From an uncultured Saprospiraceae bacterium (GTDB lineage Bacteria > Bacteroidota > Bacteroidia > Chitinophagales > Saprospiraceae): DNA of 64,000 nt. The DNA lies in contig CALMSO010000027.1 of the NCBI GenBank assembly GCA_937872385.1, forward strand, positions 202,118 to 266,117. The letters run 5' to 3'. This document shows positions 53,256 to 62,474 of the stretch, in pieces. The notes under the pieces were generated by a model. It saw only the letters and a program-made list of their open reading frames with translations, ran no database searches and was not told the origin of the DNA. Position 1 is the stretch's first letter. Each line of letters opens with the position of its first letter. The translations under genes and the position numbers were made by a program.

Positions 53256-56027
53256 TTATTTGATGATGACATCTCTGACCACCACCTTGCGCTCGCGGCT
53301 GGCAGCGATATTGTAAATAGAATCGGTGCGGTTGCCCTGCAACAGGCGGCGAATACGCGGATCCACCCGGTCAAAGCCGAAGGGTTCTTTATTGATTTTC
53401 AGCTTGGGTGAGGGGCCCTTGGCAAAGTCACTCATCGTGACGCCATCCTTGCCATAAGCCATCAGGTAGTTTTCTACACTGTGAATGCGGCGTCGGCTCA
53501 AGATGAGGTTGTATCCTTTAGCACCGGAGGGGCTACAAAAACCCTGAATAGTCATTTCCACGGAGCGACCTCGAGTCAGTTCGCTAAAAACCTTCTCGGC
53601 AATGCGCTCTAAATTGAGCATGGCCTCAAGGCGCATTTCCCGCTCAAAAAAGTCTTCGTAACGAGCCCGCTCCAAGCTGTCCTGAGGCGAAAGGCGGCTC
53701 AGGTCGCTGCCAAACAGTGCGCGGATAAATTCATTTTTGCGACCGTAATAGGTCTGAATGGTTTCATCATATTTTTTACGCGTCGTGGGGCTATACGTTT
53801 TCGGATCGGGGTAATCATGATCAAAATACAAGGTGACATCACCGATTTCAAATACCAATGGAATGGTGTCAATGAAGCGCCCTTCGGAGACCATCGGCAC
53901 ATTTTCTCCAAACTGCCAGTCGGCAATTTCGCCGCGATAGCCCGGGCTGGTAGCAATGAAGCGATAGCTCTTGTCCATGTCAAAATCGGGATATTCGTAG
54001 AGAAAACTTTCGCCGTTGGCGTTGAGGCGTCGGTCGGCGGCAGCGCTGGCAGCCTGACCGGTTTGTTCCTGCTTTTGCAAAGTAGTATTGGCAATGGATT
54101 CGCGGCTGGAGCTATCCACCACCACGATTTCTAACTCTTGCGGGAAATAGATATTTTTCTCCACCTCACTAACCTCGGCCATAGCCGGCAGGGTCAGGTC
54201 CACGCGCTCCATCTCCCGAAAAAAGTACGGGCGAGCGGCTTTGAGCACGTACTGTTTGTTGCGCTGAATTTGGAAAACAAAATTATTACCCGACTGATTG
54301 TCAGTGGTTTGCAATAATTGCTCGCCAGTGGGTGTACTTTCGTACAATGCAATCGTAGCACCGTTGAGCGGCTGCTCGTTGTGTTTTTTGAAGGTGTTAA
54401 CTAAAAGACGCACCGGCGGCCCCAAACGCAGCGGCAGTTCTATCAAGCGCTCGTCTTTAAATTCTATCGTATTGATAACCAAGCTGGTATCTTCTACCGT
54501 GCGAAACTCCGGATACATAGCCTTTACCATGTATTTTTTGCCGGGCATAAGCGGAAAACGAAAATCGTTGCCTTGCGTATTTGTCTGTTTACCAATGAGT
54601 TGGTTGCCATTTGGCGTTCTTTCGTACAATTCGACCGTAGCCCCCACCAATGGCGTATCATCTAATTGATTGAAAGTGGTCGCTAATAACCGGACATTCA
54701 TATTAAACTGGAAAATATCGAGGCAGCAGGCCTCCTTGTCTTTGTCAATCAGCGTAGCCCCAAAACGGTTGGAAGACAAATAACCCATCGTGCCGTCGCT
54801 TTTCAAGCTGAGGTAAAGATCATCATAGCTGGTGCTTACCGGATAATTGATGTGGCGGGGTTGGGTCCAGGTATTGCCAGCGCGAGCCGATTCGTACACA
54901 TCGTAGCCGCCCATGCTATTGGTCTGCCCATCGGAGCTGAAATACAGCGTTTGCGTCAGATTTAGGAAAAAGGGCGTTACTTCATTGCCTGGCGTATTGA
55001 TTTCGGCTACGGGCGCAGCAGTGGCCACGTCGCCATCCTTGTTGATATTGCCGCACCAAATGTCCATGCCTCCTTTGCCACCAGAGCGATTGGAAGCAAA
55101 AAACAGCAGCTCCTGCCCGGTATGTTCGTCAAAACCCACACTGGGCTGGGTATTAGTCGCATTGGGCGCATTTACGGCGAGGCGGCGCGGGCTGCCCCAT
55201 CCACCTTGCGCATTGCGCGTACGCACGAAAAGATCGCAGCGTATGTCGGTGAGGGTTTGGTATTCGCAAACGGTATAATACATCCGCGAGCCGTCTCGAT
55301 TGAAAGCGGTGTGCGCCACATGATCGCCCTCTACGTTGATAGAATCGGGTAGCGGCTCACCGGGCGCTCCATTTACCGAAGTTAGCACCTTATTATATTG
55401 GCGTTTCCTTTTCAGGTGGGTTTTATCCTTATTATAAATATACTGAAAGGACGTATAATAAAGCGTATCGCCGAGCAGCATGGCCCCAAAATCCGAGTAA
55501 ACCGTATTCACTGCTTTGGAAAGCGGCGTGATGGTGAGCTGTACCGGATTGGCTAATTCGCGCAGGGCAAAACGGCTGTGCGCCAGCCCGGTGCGGGCGG
55601 TTTCGAGGAAAGCGGCCTCCTCGCTGCCCGGAGTGGCTATTTTATCAATGAAATAATTATAATGAATAATGGCGCTATCGTACACGCTAAGGGTTTGATA
55701 CATTTGAGCCAAGCGTAAACTACTGAGCGTCAGCGGGTATTCTGTTGCCAATGGATGCACAGCCAACTGTTCGTAGGCTCTTTTAGCAAATAAATAAGCA
55801 TTGAATTGCCGGGCAGATTCGGCGTATTTGTATAAAATCCGGACGCTGTCGGCAGCGGCAGGTTTATATTTGAGCGCTGCATCATAATACCGGAACGCAT
55901 TGTAAAAATCGTTGGTATCATAAGCGGCGTCAGCAACTTTGAGCCACTCGCGTATGGAGGGCTGGGCGTAGCTGGTTTGTATTACCAACAGCAGCAACAC
56001 CGGGACAGAGAACAGTAATTTACTCAT
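53256..56027 (-). CDS. PD40-propeller / OmpA-domain envelope protein of the T9SS type-B module
   Basis: The product is 923 residues from ATG 56027 (MSKLLFSVPVLLLLV, signal ending SYAQ). TPR-like helices follow (about residues 25-150: WLKVADAAYDTNDFYNAFRYYDAALKYKP). A WD40/PD40 propeller (about 160-420) has repeats such as LLFFASNRSGGKGGMDIWCG and LYFSSDGQTNSMGGYDVYES. Two to three CarboxypepD-like beta domains come next, then a C-terminal OmpA-like domain (MTIQGFCSPSGAKGYNLILSRRRIHSVENYL) that should hold peptidoglycan. This layout recalls PorE-like T9SS accessory proteins. It lies between the giant protein and the PorP/SprF gene with a 48-base gap, so it probably anchors or supports export of the giant protein. 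Confidence 0.88.
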   Translation of the reverse strand: MSKLLFSVPVLLLLVIQTSYAQPSIREWLKVADAAYDTNDFYNAFRYYDAALKYKPAAADSVRILYKYAESARQFNAYLFAKRAYEQLAVHPLATEYPLTLSSLRLAQMYQTLSVYDSAIIHYNYFIDKIATPGSEEAAFLETARTGLAHSRFALRELANPVQLTITPLSKAVNTVYSDFGAMLLGDTLYYTSFQYIYNKDKTHLKRKRQYNKVLTSVNGAPGEPLPDSINVEGDHVAHTAFNRDGSRMYYTVCEYQTLTDIRCDLFVRTRNAQGGWGSPRRLAVNAPNATNTQPSVGFDEHTGQELLFFASNRSGGKGGMDIWCGNINKDGDVATAAPVAEINTPGNEVTPFFLNLTQTLYFSSDGQTNSMGGYDVYESARAGNTWTQPRHINYPVSTSYDDLYLSLKSDGTMGYLSSNRFGATLIDKDKEACCLDIFQFNMNVRLLATTFNQLDDTPLVGATVELYERTPNGNQLIGKQTNTQGNDFRFPLMPGKKYMVKAMYPEFRTVEDTSLVINTIEFKDERLIELPLRLGPPVRLLVNTFKKHNEQPLNGATIALYESTPTGEQLLQTTDNQSGNNFVFQIQRNKQYVLKAARPYFFREMERVDLTLPAMAEVSEVEKNIYFPQELEIVVVDSSSRESIANTTLQKQEQTGQAASAAADRRLNANGESFLYEYPDFDMDKSYRFIATSPGYRGEIADWQFGENVPMVSEGRFIDTIPLVFEIGDVTLYFDHDYPDPKTYSPTTRKKYDETIQTYYGRKNEFIRALFGSDLSRLSPQDSLERARYEDFFEREMRLEAMLNLERIAEKVFSELTRGRSVEMTIQGFCSPSGAKGYNLILSRRRIHSVENYLMAYGKDGVTMSDFAKGPSPKLKINKEPFGFDRVDPRIRRLLQGNRTDSIYNIAASRERKVVVRDVIIK

Positions 56028-56158
56028 AGCAATATTATGTAATAGTGTTCTGGTTTTTGTAACAATAGTATGCACTATGGGGGTAGAAAACCAGTGGATG
56101 TTATTTGTTTATGGCAAAATAATTTCCAACAAAAGGGCTTCCGCCAGCGGCGCAGCGC

Positions 56159-57205
56159 TTACAAAAGCGGGCAAATTTTAAACTCCGGCAGCGGCTTGCT
56201 GATGATATATTGCAAGGACAACTCGGGCCCGCCATTGCGGTTGGTAGCGGTACTGAATCCCGACACGTTGACGTCCCAGCTCAGCCCTAAGCGCCAGCTA
56301 TTGTAGAATACATCCAGCGCCGGGTAGTAGGCATCCCCAAATTCATTGAAGCGGTAGCCAATGGCAGGTTGCAAGGCAAATTGCTTGCCAGGCGTGCGCT
56401 CTAAGTGCAGTTTCAAACCACCCATGGCCAGCCATTCGCGGTAGGGGCCTTGTATTTGCACATTGAAATTGCCGACAAAATCTACGTCCTTGCTCAATTG
56501 CAGCGTACCTGCGAGGTAAGGGCTGACGCGCATCATCAGGGGCGATTTGTAGCCTTCATAAAAGCTCTGGTCCGGGCGGGTAAGATGAAACAACCCCACG
56601 CCGATGTCGAGTTTGTTGCGTTTGAGTTGCTCGTCCACTAATTCGCGGTTGCTCAAGCTCTGGAGGCGAAAATTGATGCCGTTGCCAAAGTCCAAAAAGA
56701 GGCGATTGATGCTGTTGAAACTTTCGCCGGTGCCGCGGCCGGGGTCGAATACGCCGCGATCGGGGTCAAATTGCTGGTCGAAAGTCAACCCGTTGAGCTT
56801 GAAGCCGCGCTGGTTGCCGCTCATCGAAGCGCCGAGGGTCAGAAAGGCGTGATTGCTCAACTGGCGGGTGTAGGAGCCGCTCAGCCCGAGGTGAATGAGT
56901 TGTAATGGCGAAATGCCCGCCCGGTCATAATGGAAGGTCAAACCACCAGAAAAAAAGCCGGGGCGCGGCGCTTGTGGGTAAAATTTCATATCCGCTACTC
57001 CAGTGAACGTCATATAGTCCACTACTGGATTCCACTGGCGGCGATAGTTGGTCATCAGTCGCGTATCCCCTTGGAAAATGCCGGTCAGCGCCGGATTGAG
57101 GTTCATGGGCGCATTATAAAACTGCGAGTAGTGAATGTCTTGCGCCGATAGTGTTGCACCACAGAGGCAAAGCACCATCATTAATGGGTAAAATATCTGT
57201 TTCAA
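56159..57205 (-). CDS. PorP/SprF-family outer-membrane protein
   Basis: The 348-residue product has a signal peptide ending ATLSAQ and the family start DIHYSQFYNAPMNLNPALTGIFQGDTRLMTNYRRQWNPV, a hallmark of PorP/SprF. A beta-barrel follows, with strands such as FFSGGLTFHYDRAG and LGLSWDVNV. SprF-type proteins are needed for export or attachment of the type-B sorting-domain protein encoded beside them (established for SprF/SprB in Flavobacterium johnsoniae). Here it is the promoter-proximal gene, followed by the OmpA and giant genes. Confidence 0.93.
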   Translation of the reverse strand: MKQIFYPLMMVLCLCGATLSAQDIHYSQFYNAPMNLNPALTGIFQGDTRLMTNYRRQWNPVVDYMTFTGVADMKFYPQAPRPGFFSGGLTFHYDRAGISPLQLIHLGLSGSYTRQLSNHAFLTLGASMSGNQRGFKLNGLTFDQQFDPDRGVFDPGRGTGESFNSINRLFLDFGNGINFRLQSLSNRELVDEQLKRNKLDIGVGLFHLTRPDQSFYEGYKSPLMMRVSPYLAGTLQLSKDVDFVGNFNVQIQGPYREWLAMGGLKLHLERTPGKQFALQPAIGYRFNEFGDAYYPALDVFYNSWRLGLSWDVNVSGFSTATNRNGGPELSLQYIISKPLPEFKICPLL

Positions 57206-58166
57206 ATTGCAATGGTTTAGTTTTTGCGGAATAAGTTTTCTTCAAAATTATTTAGTACGTTCTATCACTATTTTGAAAACAATGAACAAGACTGATATGC
57301 CTTGAAACTTGTGTAATGGCATTTTGCAAACACAAAGCAAAACAGCTATTTACGACTACCGGTTCGCAACCGTAGCAATGCGCCGAAAGTAGCAAAATCT
57401 TTGCTGGAATATCAGTTTTTGTCATCAAAAAATTAACACTCCCGGTATTCCACCACAAAAATCAGGTCGGTCGTCTGTTATTTCAATCTTATTGTCAGGG
57501 AGCAACGGAAGTGACTCAAAGCCGGTTTTGATGGGCAAGCTATTGGACATACAACATTTTCGATAAATACTTCCGTAAAGATAGCCTTATAATGAGCATA
57601 GTAGCGCGCAGATACACGAGACTACATCTCACTTTACAAGACGAATATACGGCAAAAGAAAGTAAATGTTACTTTTTACCCGTATTTTTTTTCAGAATGT
57701 CGGAATAATGGCAGAAATTGATCCATAACTGAATCTAAAAAGCTACTCAACCGGCCCGCCATGAGCACAGCGCAACAAATGCCGACAAGATGAATTTCAT
57801 ACCTCAAAAACAAGGCCGCACCATAGCCAAAAGCTACCGTTCCCTAAAGAATGCACCGTAATCGGCCCGTTTTGAGAAATTTTCTTTCGGCATACTTGCT
57901 TGTATGGCATAAAAATAGCTATCTTAGTGCCAACAAAAAGATATCCCGATGGATGGCTTGACAAACCATCCTTATCATAGTTCCATTAACTAATGTCCCA
58001 TTTTTTGAAATTTTTGTAAGTTTTTTATCCAACGTTTGTACATTTCGTTTGACGCTTTTGGTCGCTGAAACTCATTTAGCGTAGAAAATTAAAGAGTTTT
58101 AGCGCCAATCAGGACACTCTATCCCGGGTTCCTGAAAATTGTTTACCAACTTCAAAACAGTTTAGC
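57206..58166. other. 961-base region without a convincing gene
   Basis: This is the longest gap in the window. Short ORFs (for example 57252-57458 minus and about 57593-57709 plus) lack coding character or recognisable motifs. No tRNA, riboswitch or mobile-element end was recognised. It must contain the promoters of the type-B operon on the left and the beta-helix gene on the right. A small RNA cannot be excluded. Confidence 0.5.
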
Positions 58167-59114
58167 GTGAAACGGACACTTTTACTCACAATCTTTTCCC
58201 TCGCAGTATGCGGGCTTCACGCAGGAAACATCCTGTACGTGAAAGCTGGCGCTAACGGCGATGGGAGCTCTTGGTCAAATGCCACGGGCAATTTGCAGCA
58301 AGCATTGCAGCAAGCTCGCTTTGGTGACCAAATCTGGGTTGCAACCGGAAAGTATTATCCCACAACAAGTACGGACCGCAACGCCTCTTTCGTGATAACC
58401 GATGGTGTAAAGCTCTTTGGAGGTTTCGCCGGTTATGAACCCAGCATTGATGATCGCAACATCAGCATGAACTTGACCATCCTCAGTGGTGAGATTGGAT
58501 CTCCTTCTATCGAGGACAATTCTTACACGGTGGTTTACACCAAGAATGTAAGCGCTGCTACTGTGATTGATGGTTTCGTGATTGTAGGTGGTTCTTCCAA
58601 TGTAACAGCAACTAAAGGCGATCGCAAAAGATGTGGCGCAGGCTGGTACAACGATGGCTCGAATGGCGTATCCAATCCTGTTATCAGAAATTGTGTTTTT
58701 CAGAACAACTACGGCCGCGATGGTGCCGCACTGTACAACTACGCCTTCAATGGCACAGCCAGCCCGAATATCAGCAACTGCCAATTTATTGCCAATCGTT
58801 CCGATTTAGATGGCGGCGCTATCTACAATGACGCTGTGAACGGCGTTTCCAGCCCACAAATTGAAAATTGCTCATTCGAACGCAATGAAGCCAGCTACGG
58901 TGCAGCCATTCTGAGTGTAGGTACCAACGGTGAGTCTATGCCGGTGCTGATTAGCTGCCACTTCGTTAATAATATTGCGTACATCAGAAGCCCCAACTTC
59001 CATAGCGTGCTCGAAGGTGCAGGTATCTGCCAGGCAATCACCAGAAATTGTCAGTACATTGACAGCACTGTTGCCAAAGAACAGGGTAGCGATATGACAG
59101 AAGGCAAGCGATAA
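58167..59114 (+). CDS. Secreted right-handed beta-helix protein
   Basis: The 315-residue product has a signal peptide ending GLHAG. The opening NILYVKAGANGDGSSWSNATGNLQQALQQARFGDQIWVATGKYYPT is a classic DUF1565-like/parallel beta-helix start. Repeated rungs follow (NPVIRNCVFQNNYGRDGAALYNYA, SPNISNCQFIANRSDLDGGAIYND, SPQIENCSFERNEASYGAAIL). Such proteins in Bacteroidota usually end in a T9SS sorting domain. None is seen here, and the product ends shortly after the last rungs, so it may be truncated or exported by another route. Polysaccharide binding or lyase activity is possible, but no catalytic set is visible. Confidence 0.85.
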   Translation: MKRTLLLTIFSLAVCGLHAGNILYVKAGANGDGSSWSNATGNLQQALQQARFGDQIWVATGKYYPTTSTDRNASFVITDGVKLFGGFAGYEPSIDDRNISMNLTILSGEIGSPSIEDNSYTVVYTKNVSAATVIDGFVIVGGSSNVTATKGDRKRCGAGWYNDGSNGVSNPVIRNCVFQNNYGRDGAALYNYAFNGTASPNISNCQFIANRSDLDGGAIYNDAVNGVSSPQIENCSFERNEASYGAAILSVGTNGESMPVLISCHFVNNIAYIRSPNFHSVLEGAGICQAITRNCQYIDSTVAKEQGSDMTEGKR

Positions 59115-59182
59115 GAAACACCACTATATTGTTGCTACCTCCAAAAGGAGGTAAGCTCCTAAAACTCTACTTTTTCCAGCAG

Positions 59183-59216
59183 ACTCCCGATGTTGTGATA
59201 GCGTCGGGAGTTTTGC
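59183..59216 (+). terminator. Hairpin terminator of the beta-helix gene
   Basis: ACTCCCGA (59183-59190) pairs with TCGGGAGT (59204-59211), followed by TTTG. It lies ~70 bases after the stop. Confidence 0.75.
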
Positions 59217-59256
59217 TTTAGGAGCACGTCGCAGCATTTCGCGGTGCTGCCTGCCT

Positions 59257-59319
59257 TTACTTGCGGCTTCGCCAGATGACGTAGCACAAGCCGCCGACGA
59301 TGAAGAGTGTTGCAATCAT
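59257..59319 (-). CDS. Possible 20-residue single-helix membrane peptide
   Basis: A short ORF reads MIATLFIVGGLCYVIWRSRK: an even hydrophobic helix with a basic C-terminal end, the form of a small membrane protein with the positive end inside. The surrounding gap (59115-59551) has no other gene. Without homologues it remains a guess. No promoter of the TAnnTTTG type was seen upstream. The remaining 59320-59551 is AT-rich and empty. Confidence 0.3.
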   Translation of the reverse strand: MIATLFIVGGLCYVIWRSRK

Positions 59320-59551
59320 GGTTCATGGGTTTTTAAATAGTTAAAGCCTTTACTAAAACCAACCCCAACCCGAATTTAATAGTTTCCATCTGATTACACA
59401 TTCGCATTATCATAGGAAAATTTTAACGAACCCCTAAGATGCTATTTTTCAATTTCTTTCTACACTTTATGATAATAAATTCAAATTAAAAACCTTATTA
59501 TCAATCTTTTATATCTAAAATAGCGAACAGCGAATCACAAACAGCGAATCC

Positions 59552-60250
59552 ATGCCGCTACCACTCTGGAAAAAATGGCTCAGCTACCTCGCCGAAATCC
59601 ACCTCGAAAGCACCTCAAGTGCGCACAATCCACATTTGCACCTGAGCCTGCGCCAGGGCCGCTACCAGCTCAGCACCGCCAACGCCATTTATTCCTACGG
59701 CGATTTGTATAGCAATTTCGATCGCGCTTTTCGACGCACGGATCTGAGCCGCCTGCCAGGCACAGAAGTATTGATTCTGGGATTTGGGCTGGGGAGTATT
59801 CCTTGTTTGTTGGAGCTACAGCGCCCTGGGCAGTATCGCTACACTGGTGTTGAAATAGACGAAGCCGTGCTCGATCTCGCTAATCGCTATACCCTACCCA
59901 AGCTCTCCGCCCCTCTTGAACTGATCTGTGCGGATGCCGCTGCCTTTATTTTTCAAACTAATGCTACTTTCGACCTCATCTGTATGGATGTGTTCATTGA
60001 CGACGAGGTGCCCACCGTGTTTGAGTCCACCGAATTGCTCGAAGCCCTGCGCGATACACTCAGCCCTGGCGGGTTGCTTTTGTACAATCGCTTAGCCGCT
60101 AAAAAAAGCGACATCCGGCGCACCCGCAGTTTTTTCCAAAATACCTTTTTACCCATTTTTTCTGAAGGCGTGGCCATTGACGTCGGGCACAATTGGATGC
60201 TGCTCAACCACCCCCATTTGCTCCAAAAACCACACTTAACCATTTCATAA
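59552..60250 (+). CDS. SAM-dependent methyltransferase / spermidine-synthase-like protein
   Basis: The 232-residue product has a Rossmann-like core with the SAM-binding motif VLILGFGLGSIPCLLEL (about residues 72-88) followed by YTGVEIDEAVLDLANRY, where the acidic residue should hold the ribose, and FDLICMDVFIDDEVP, which fits the polyamine-synthase loop. It lacks the N-terminal beta domain of full spermidine synthases, having about 50 residues there. It is cytoplasmic. The substrate is unknown. It is separated from the LysM gene by about 115 bases on the same strand. Confidence 0.85.
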   Translation: MPLPLWKKWLSYLAEIHLESTSSAHNPHLHLSLRQGRYQLSTANAIYSYGDLYSNFDRAFRRTDLSRLPGTEVLILGFGLGSIPCLLELQRPGQYRYTGVEIDEAVLDLANRYTLPKLSAPLELICADAAAFIFQTNATFDLICMDVFIDDEVPTVFESTELLEALRDTLSPGGLLLYNRLAAKKSDIRRTRSFFQNTFLPIFSEGVAIDVGHNWMLLNHPHLLQKPHLTIS

Positions 60251-60365
60251 TGGCAATTATTTTTTCGGTTGGCATTTTTTCCCTACCTTAATGTGACTTT
60301 TGGCGAAAGCTACGTCTAAAAGCAAAAATCTGTTTCATCATTCTTTAACCTCAAACTCTGTTTCT

Positions 60366-60746
60366 ATGTCTGTTAAAGCAAAATATCAACCGGTTCTTTC
60401 GCTTGGCGAGCAATTAGGCACCAAAGACGGCTTTGTTGAAGAGCTGGATGGCAAACTCAAAATCGGTGGTACGGTAGAAACCCAGTACCTGAAAAATCAA
60501 ATCTGGGACAAAATCAAGGAAATCGGTGGCGACAATCCTTCCGACATCTCGGCGGATATCAAGGTAGAAGTGACCGACTACTTCCACAAGCACACCGTAG
60601 CTAAGGGCGACACCCTTTCCAAAATTGCGAAGCAATACTACGGCGACGTGAAAAAGTACATGCAGATTTTCAATGCAAATACCGACCAACTGAAAAATCC
60701 GGATCTCATTCATCCGGGTCAGGAATTAGTTATTCCGTTTGAATAA
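60366..60746 (+). CDS. LysM-domain protein resembling Kbp (YgaU)
   Basis: The product is 126 residues from ATG 60366 (MSVKAKYQPVLSLGEQLG). A TTG 22 codons upstream is in frame but less likely. There is no signal peptide. The N-terminal ~70 residues (DGFVEELDGKLKIGGTVETQYLKNQIWDKIKEIGG) have BON-like character, and the C-terminal LysM domain reads HTVAKGDTLSKIAKQYYGDVKKYMQIFNANTDQLKNPDLIHPGQELVIP. The BON-LysM order and the lack of a signal match E. coli Kbp, a cytoplasmic K+-binding protein. The potassium role here is by analogy only. It is convergent with recO. Confidence 0.85.
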   Translation: MSVKAKYQPVLSLGEQLGTKDGFVEELDGKLKIGGTVETQYLKNQIWDKIKEIGGDNPSDISADIKVEVTDYFHKHTVAKGDTLSKIAKQYYGDVKKYMQIFNANTDQLKNPDLIHPGQELVIPFE

Positions 60747-60767
60747 TCTAAAAAAGCATCGGCACGC

Positions 60768-60803
60768 CTCGCAGCCCAGCCACTTGGGCCGCTGCGGGGC
60801 GCG
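60768..60803. terminator. GC-rich hairpin between convergent genes
   Basis: CGCAG...CCCA pairs with TGGG...CTGCG around GCCACT, in the 70-base gap between the LysM and recO stops. No long T-run follows, so its strength as a terminator is uncertain. Confidence 0.5.
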
Positions 60804-60816
60804 CTCACTACTCAGC

Positions 60817-61545
60817 TCAGCTGCTCAGCACCTCGTGTAGCACCTCATGCGCATGGATTTCCGGCATATAGTCCAAGTGCAACTGATAAAAATCGAGCAA
60901 ACTTTGCAACAACTGCCGCCGCTGCACCGCACCAAGCACCACCTCATGGCAATGCGCCAGCGGGCAATGCAAGAGATTCGACAGCCGCTCGCTCAACTCC
61001 GGATTCAGAAAATGCCGATGCCCGGGCGTATCCGCTACAAAAACACCCTCCTGCAAATCGAAGCACGGCGTATCCGCGCCAAAAGCACCATCGGGTACAA
61101 AGCCGAGGAAAGCGCTCAGCTCTAATAAAAAATGCAGATGCAAATTGCCCACCGCCTGCGTAGTGGTATCGAGATATTGGAACGTATCCGCCAGAAACGC
61201 AAAAAGCGCCGTATTTTCTTCCGATTCTCGAATGGTTTTGCGCAGCACCTCCGCCATAAATAGCGCGATAGCTCCTTTGCGCACATCAAACGGCAGCGAT
61301 TGATACACATAAGCCGCCCGCATTTCCTTCACATGATTCAATTGCCGGTCGTCGCGGTTGTAAGCCACCATTTCTATCAGCGAAATCACCTGTAGCAGCG
61401 ACGCGGGAATGCGCGCTTTCCGGCTCCGCACACCATTAATAATATACTTGCGTAAGCCCCGTTGCTCGGTGTAAACGTCAACGATCACACTGGTTTCGCC
61501 GTAGCGAATCGCTTTGAGCACAATCCCACGCGTTTTTATCAGCAT
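60817..61545 (-). CDS. recO: DNA repair protein RecO
   Basis: It loads RecA with RecFR at gaps and anneals SSB-coated strands. The 242-residue product has the OB-fold N-terminus KTRGIVLKAIRYGETSVIVDVYTEQRGLRKYIINGVRSRKA, the family signature, and the helical C-terminal domain (LLELSAFLGFVPD). The Zn-binding cysteines seen in some RecO proteins are not arranged as a CxxC set here. The length is normal for Bacteroidota. It stands alone, facing the LysM gene. Confidence 0.95.
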   Translation of the reverse strand: MLIKTRGIVLKAIRYGETSVIVDVYTEQRGLRKYIINGVRSRKARIPASLLQVISLIEMVAYNRDDRQLNHVKEMRAAYVYQSLPFDVRKGAIALFMAEVLRKTIRESEENTALFAFLADTFQYLDTTTQAVGNLHLHFLLELSAFLGFVPDGAFGADTPCFDLQEGVFVADTPGHRHFLNPELSERLSNLLHCPLAHCHEVVLGAVQRRQLLQSLLDFYQLHLDYMPEIHAHEVLHEVLSS

Positions 61546-61886
61546 TTTTCGCCCTTTATCGTTTTTAAAATCATCCCCATCGAAAAAACAGGCATTTCGG
61601 TAACTTTCGCCCGTAAATTGTCGTCGTAAAGATAGTTATCCCATACGCGCTTTTAACAATAGTTTAAGAAACTTTAACGCCCAGCCGGCAAACGCGTATG
61701 CAGCTATGAAAATTTTATTTTGTCTTTTCAGTCGGGGTGAATAAGAAAGTTGGAAAAAACCAGTGTACGCAAATCGTGAAAAAATTTAACAATTAATTCA
61801 TCCCTTTTTGTGCACTAAACCACACCAAACATTGTTTTATTTGCGACGTCAATTATTAACCCGACTGTATAAAAATTCTGTTAGCC

Positions 61887-62408
61887 ATGAAAACGAACCA
61901 AATTTCAACCGTATTATTCACCGCATTGTTGCTCTTGGGCCATGCGAATTACCTGAAAGCGAACCACAACGATACCCTGAAAGGCAGCGAAGAAGCTACT
62001 GCTATCAGCCATATAGACCCGGCCGCAGCCGCCCGGGCCGCCAAAATGCGTACTGCCCTCATCGGAAGATGGGAAAATCCTTTTTTCTCTGTAGAAAACG
62101 AGTTGGATCACCCCGCATTGCGTGCCGGATCGCTCAAGTATCACTTTCGTGCTGATGGAACGTACAGCAAAATCCTCGGCGGTGCCGAAACGATTATTGA
62201 AGAAAAAGGTACCTGGGAAATATCAGAAGATAGCAAGTACCTGCTGATGCGCTCGCGCAGCCTATGCAACGGGCAGGAAGTAGCCACTACGCAAGTTGCT
62301 ACCATCAAGCACCTCCAATTTGACGAAATGGTGCTCGAACAAGCCATCTGCGTAGATGGGGTGACCATCAGCGCCGAGCCGCAGAACTTCTACTTCAACA
62401 AGTACTAA
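61887..62408 (+). CDS. Secreted lipocalin-like protein
   Basis: The 173-residue product has a signal peptide (MKTNQISTVLFTALLLLGHANYLKA). The mature part has the lipocalin-like pattern of Bacteroidota: LIGRWENPFFSVENE opening strand, LKYHFRADGTYSKIL, EEKGTWEISEDSKYLLMRS, and an FDEMVLEQ strand (compare LIGTW...F..DGTY...GTW.....L.L). Such domains bind small ligands or act as stress-related periplasmic proteins, but the role is unknown. It lies alone. The 341-base gap upstream holds no gene. Confidence 0.75.
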   Translation: MKTNQISTVLFTALLLLGHANYLKANHNDTLKGSEEATAISHIDPAAAARAAKMRTALIGRWENPFFSVENELDHPALRAGSLKYHFRADGTYSKILGGAETIIEEKGTWEISEDSKYLLMRSRSLCNGQEVATTQVATIKHLQFDEMVLEQAICVDGVTISAEPQNFYFNKY

Positions 62409-62474
62409 CGATCACAACATCCGCTGCCGGGCGCTCACCTCATGCAGTGCCCGGGGGCGGAAACCTCCCCACGC

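Noticed and set aside
57252..57458. 68-residue minus-strand ORF upstream of the PorP/SprF gene
   Set aside because: It is Cys-rich, random-looking sequence with no signal, motif or coding-like composition, inside a promoter region.
57593..57709. 38-residue plus-strand ORF starting MSIVARRYTRL
   Set aside because: It is short, has no family resemblance or promoter, and lies in an otherwise empty gap. Chance is likely.
59124..59315. 63-residue minus-strand ORF across the terminator
   Set aside because: It runs through a strong hairpin terminator and has low-complexity Ser/Ala/Arg content.
61880..61890. GTTAGC before the lipocalin-like gene
   Set aside because: It is an isolated hexamer with no palindrome, recombinase remnant or partner core, so it is a chance match to the cassette core.
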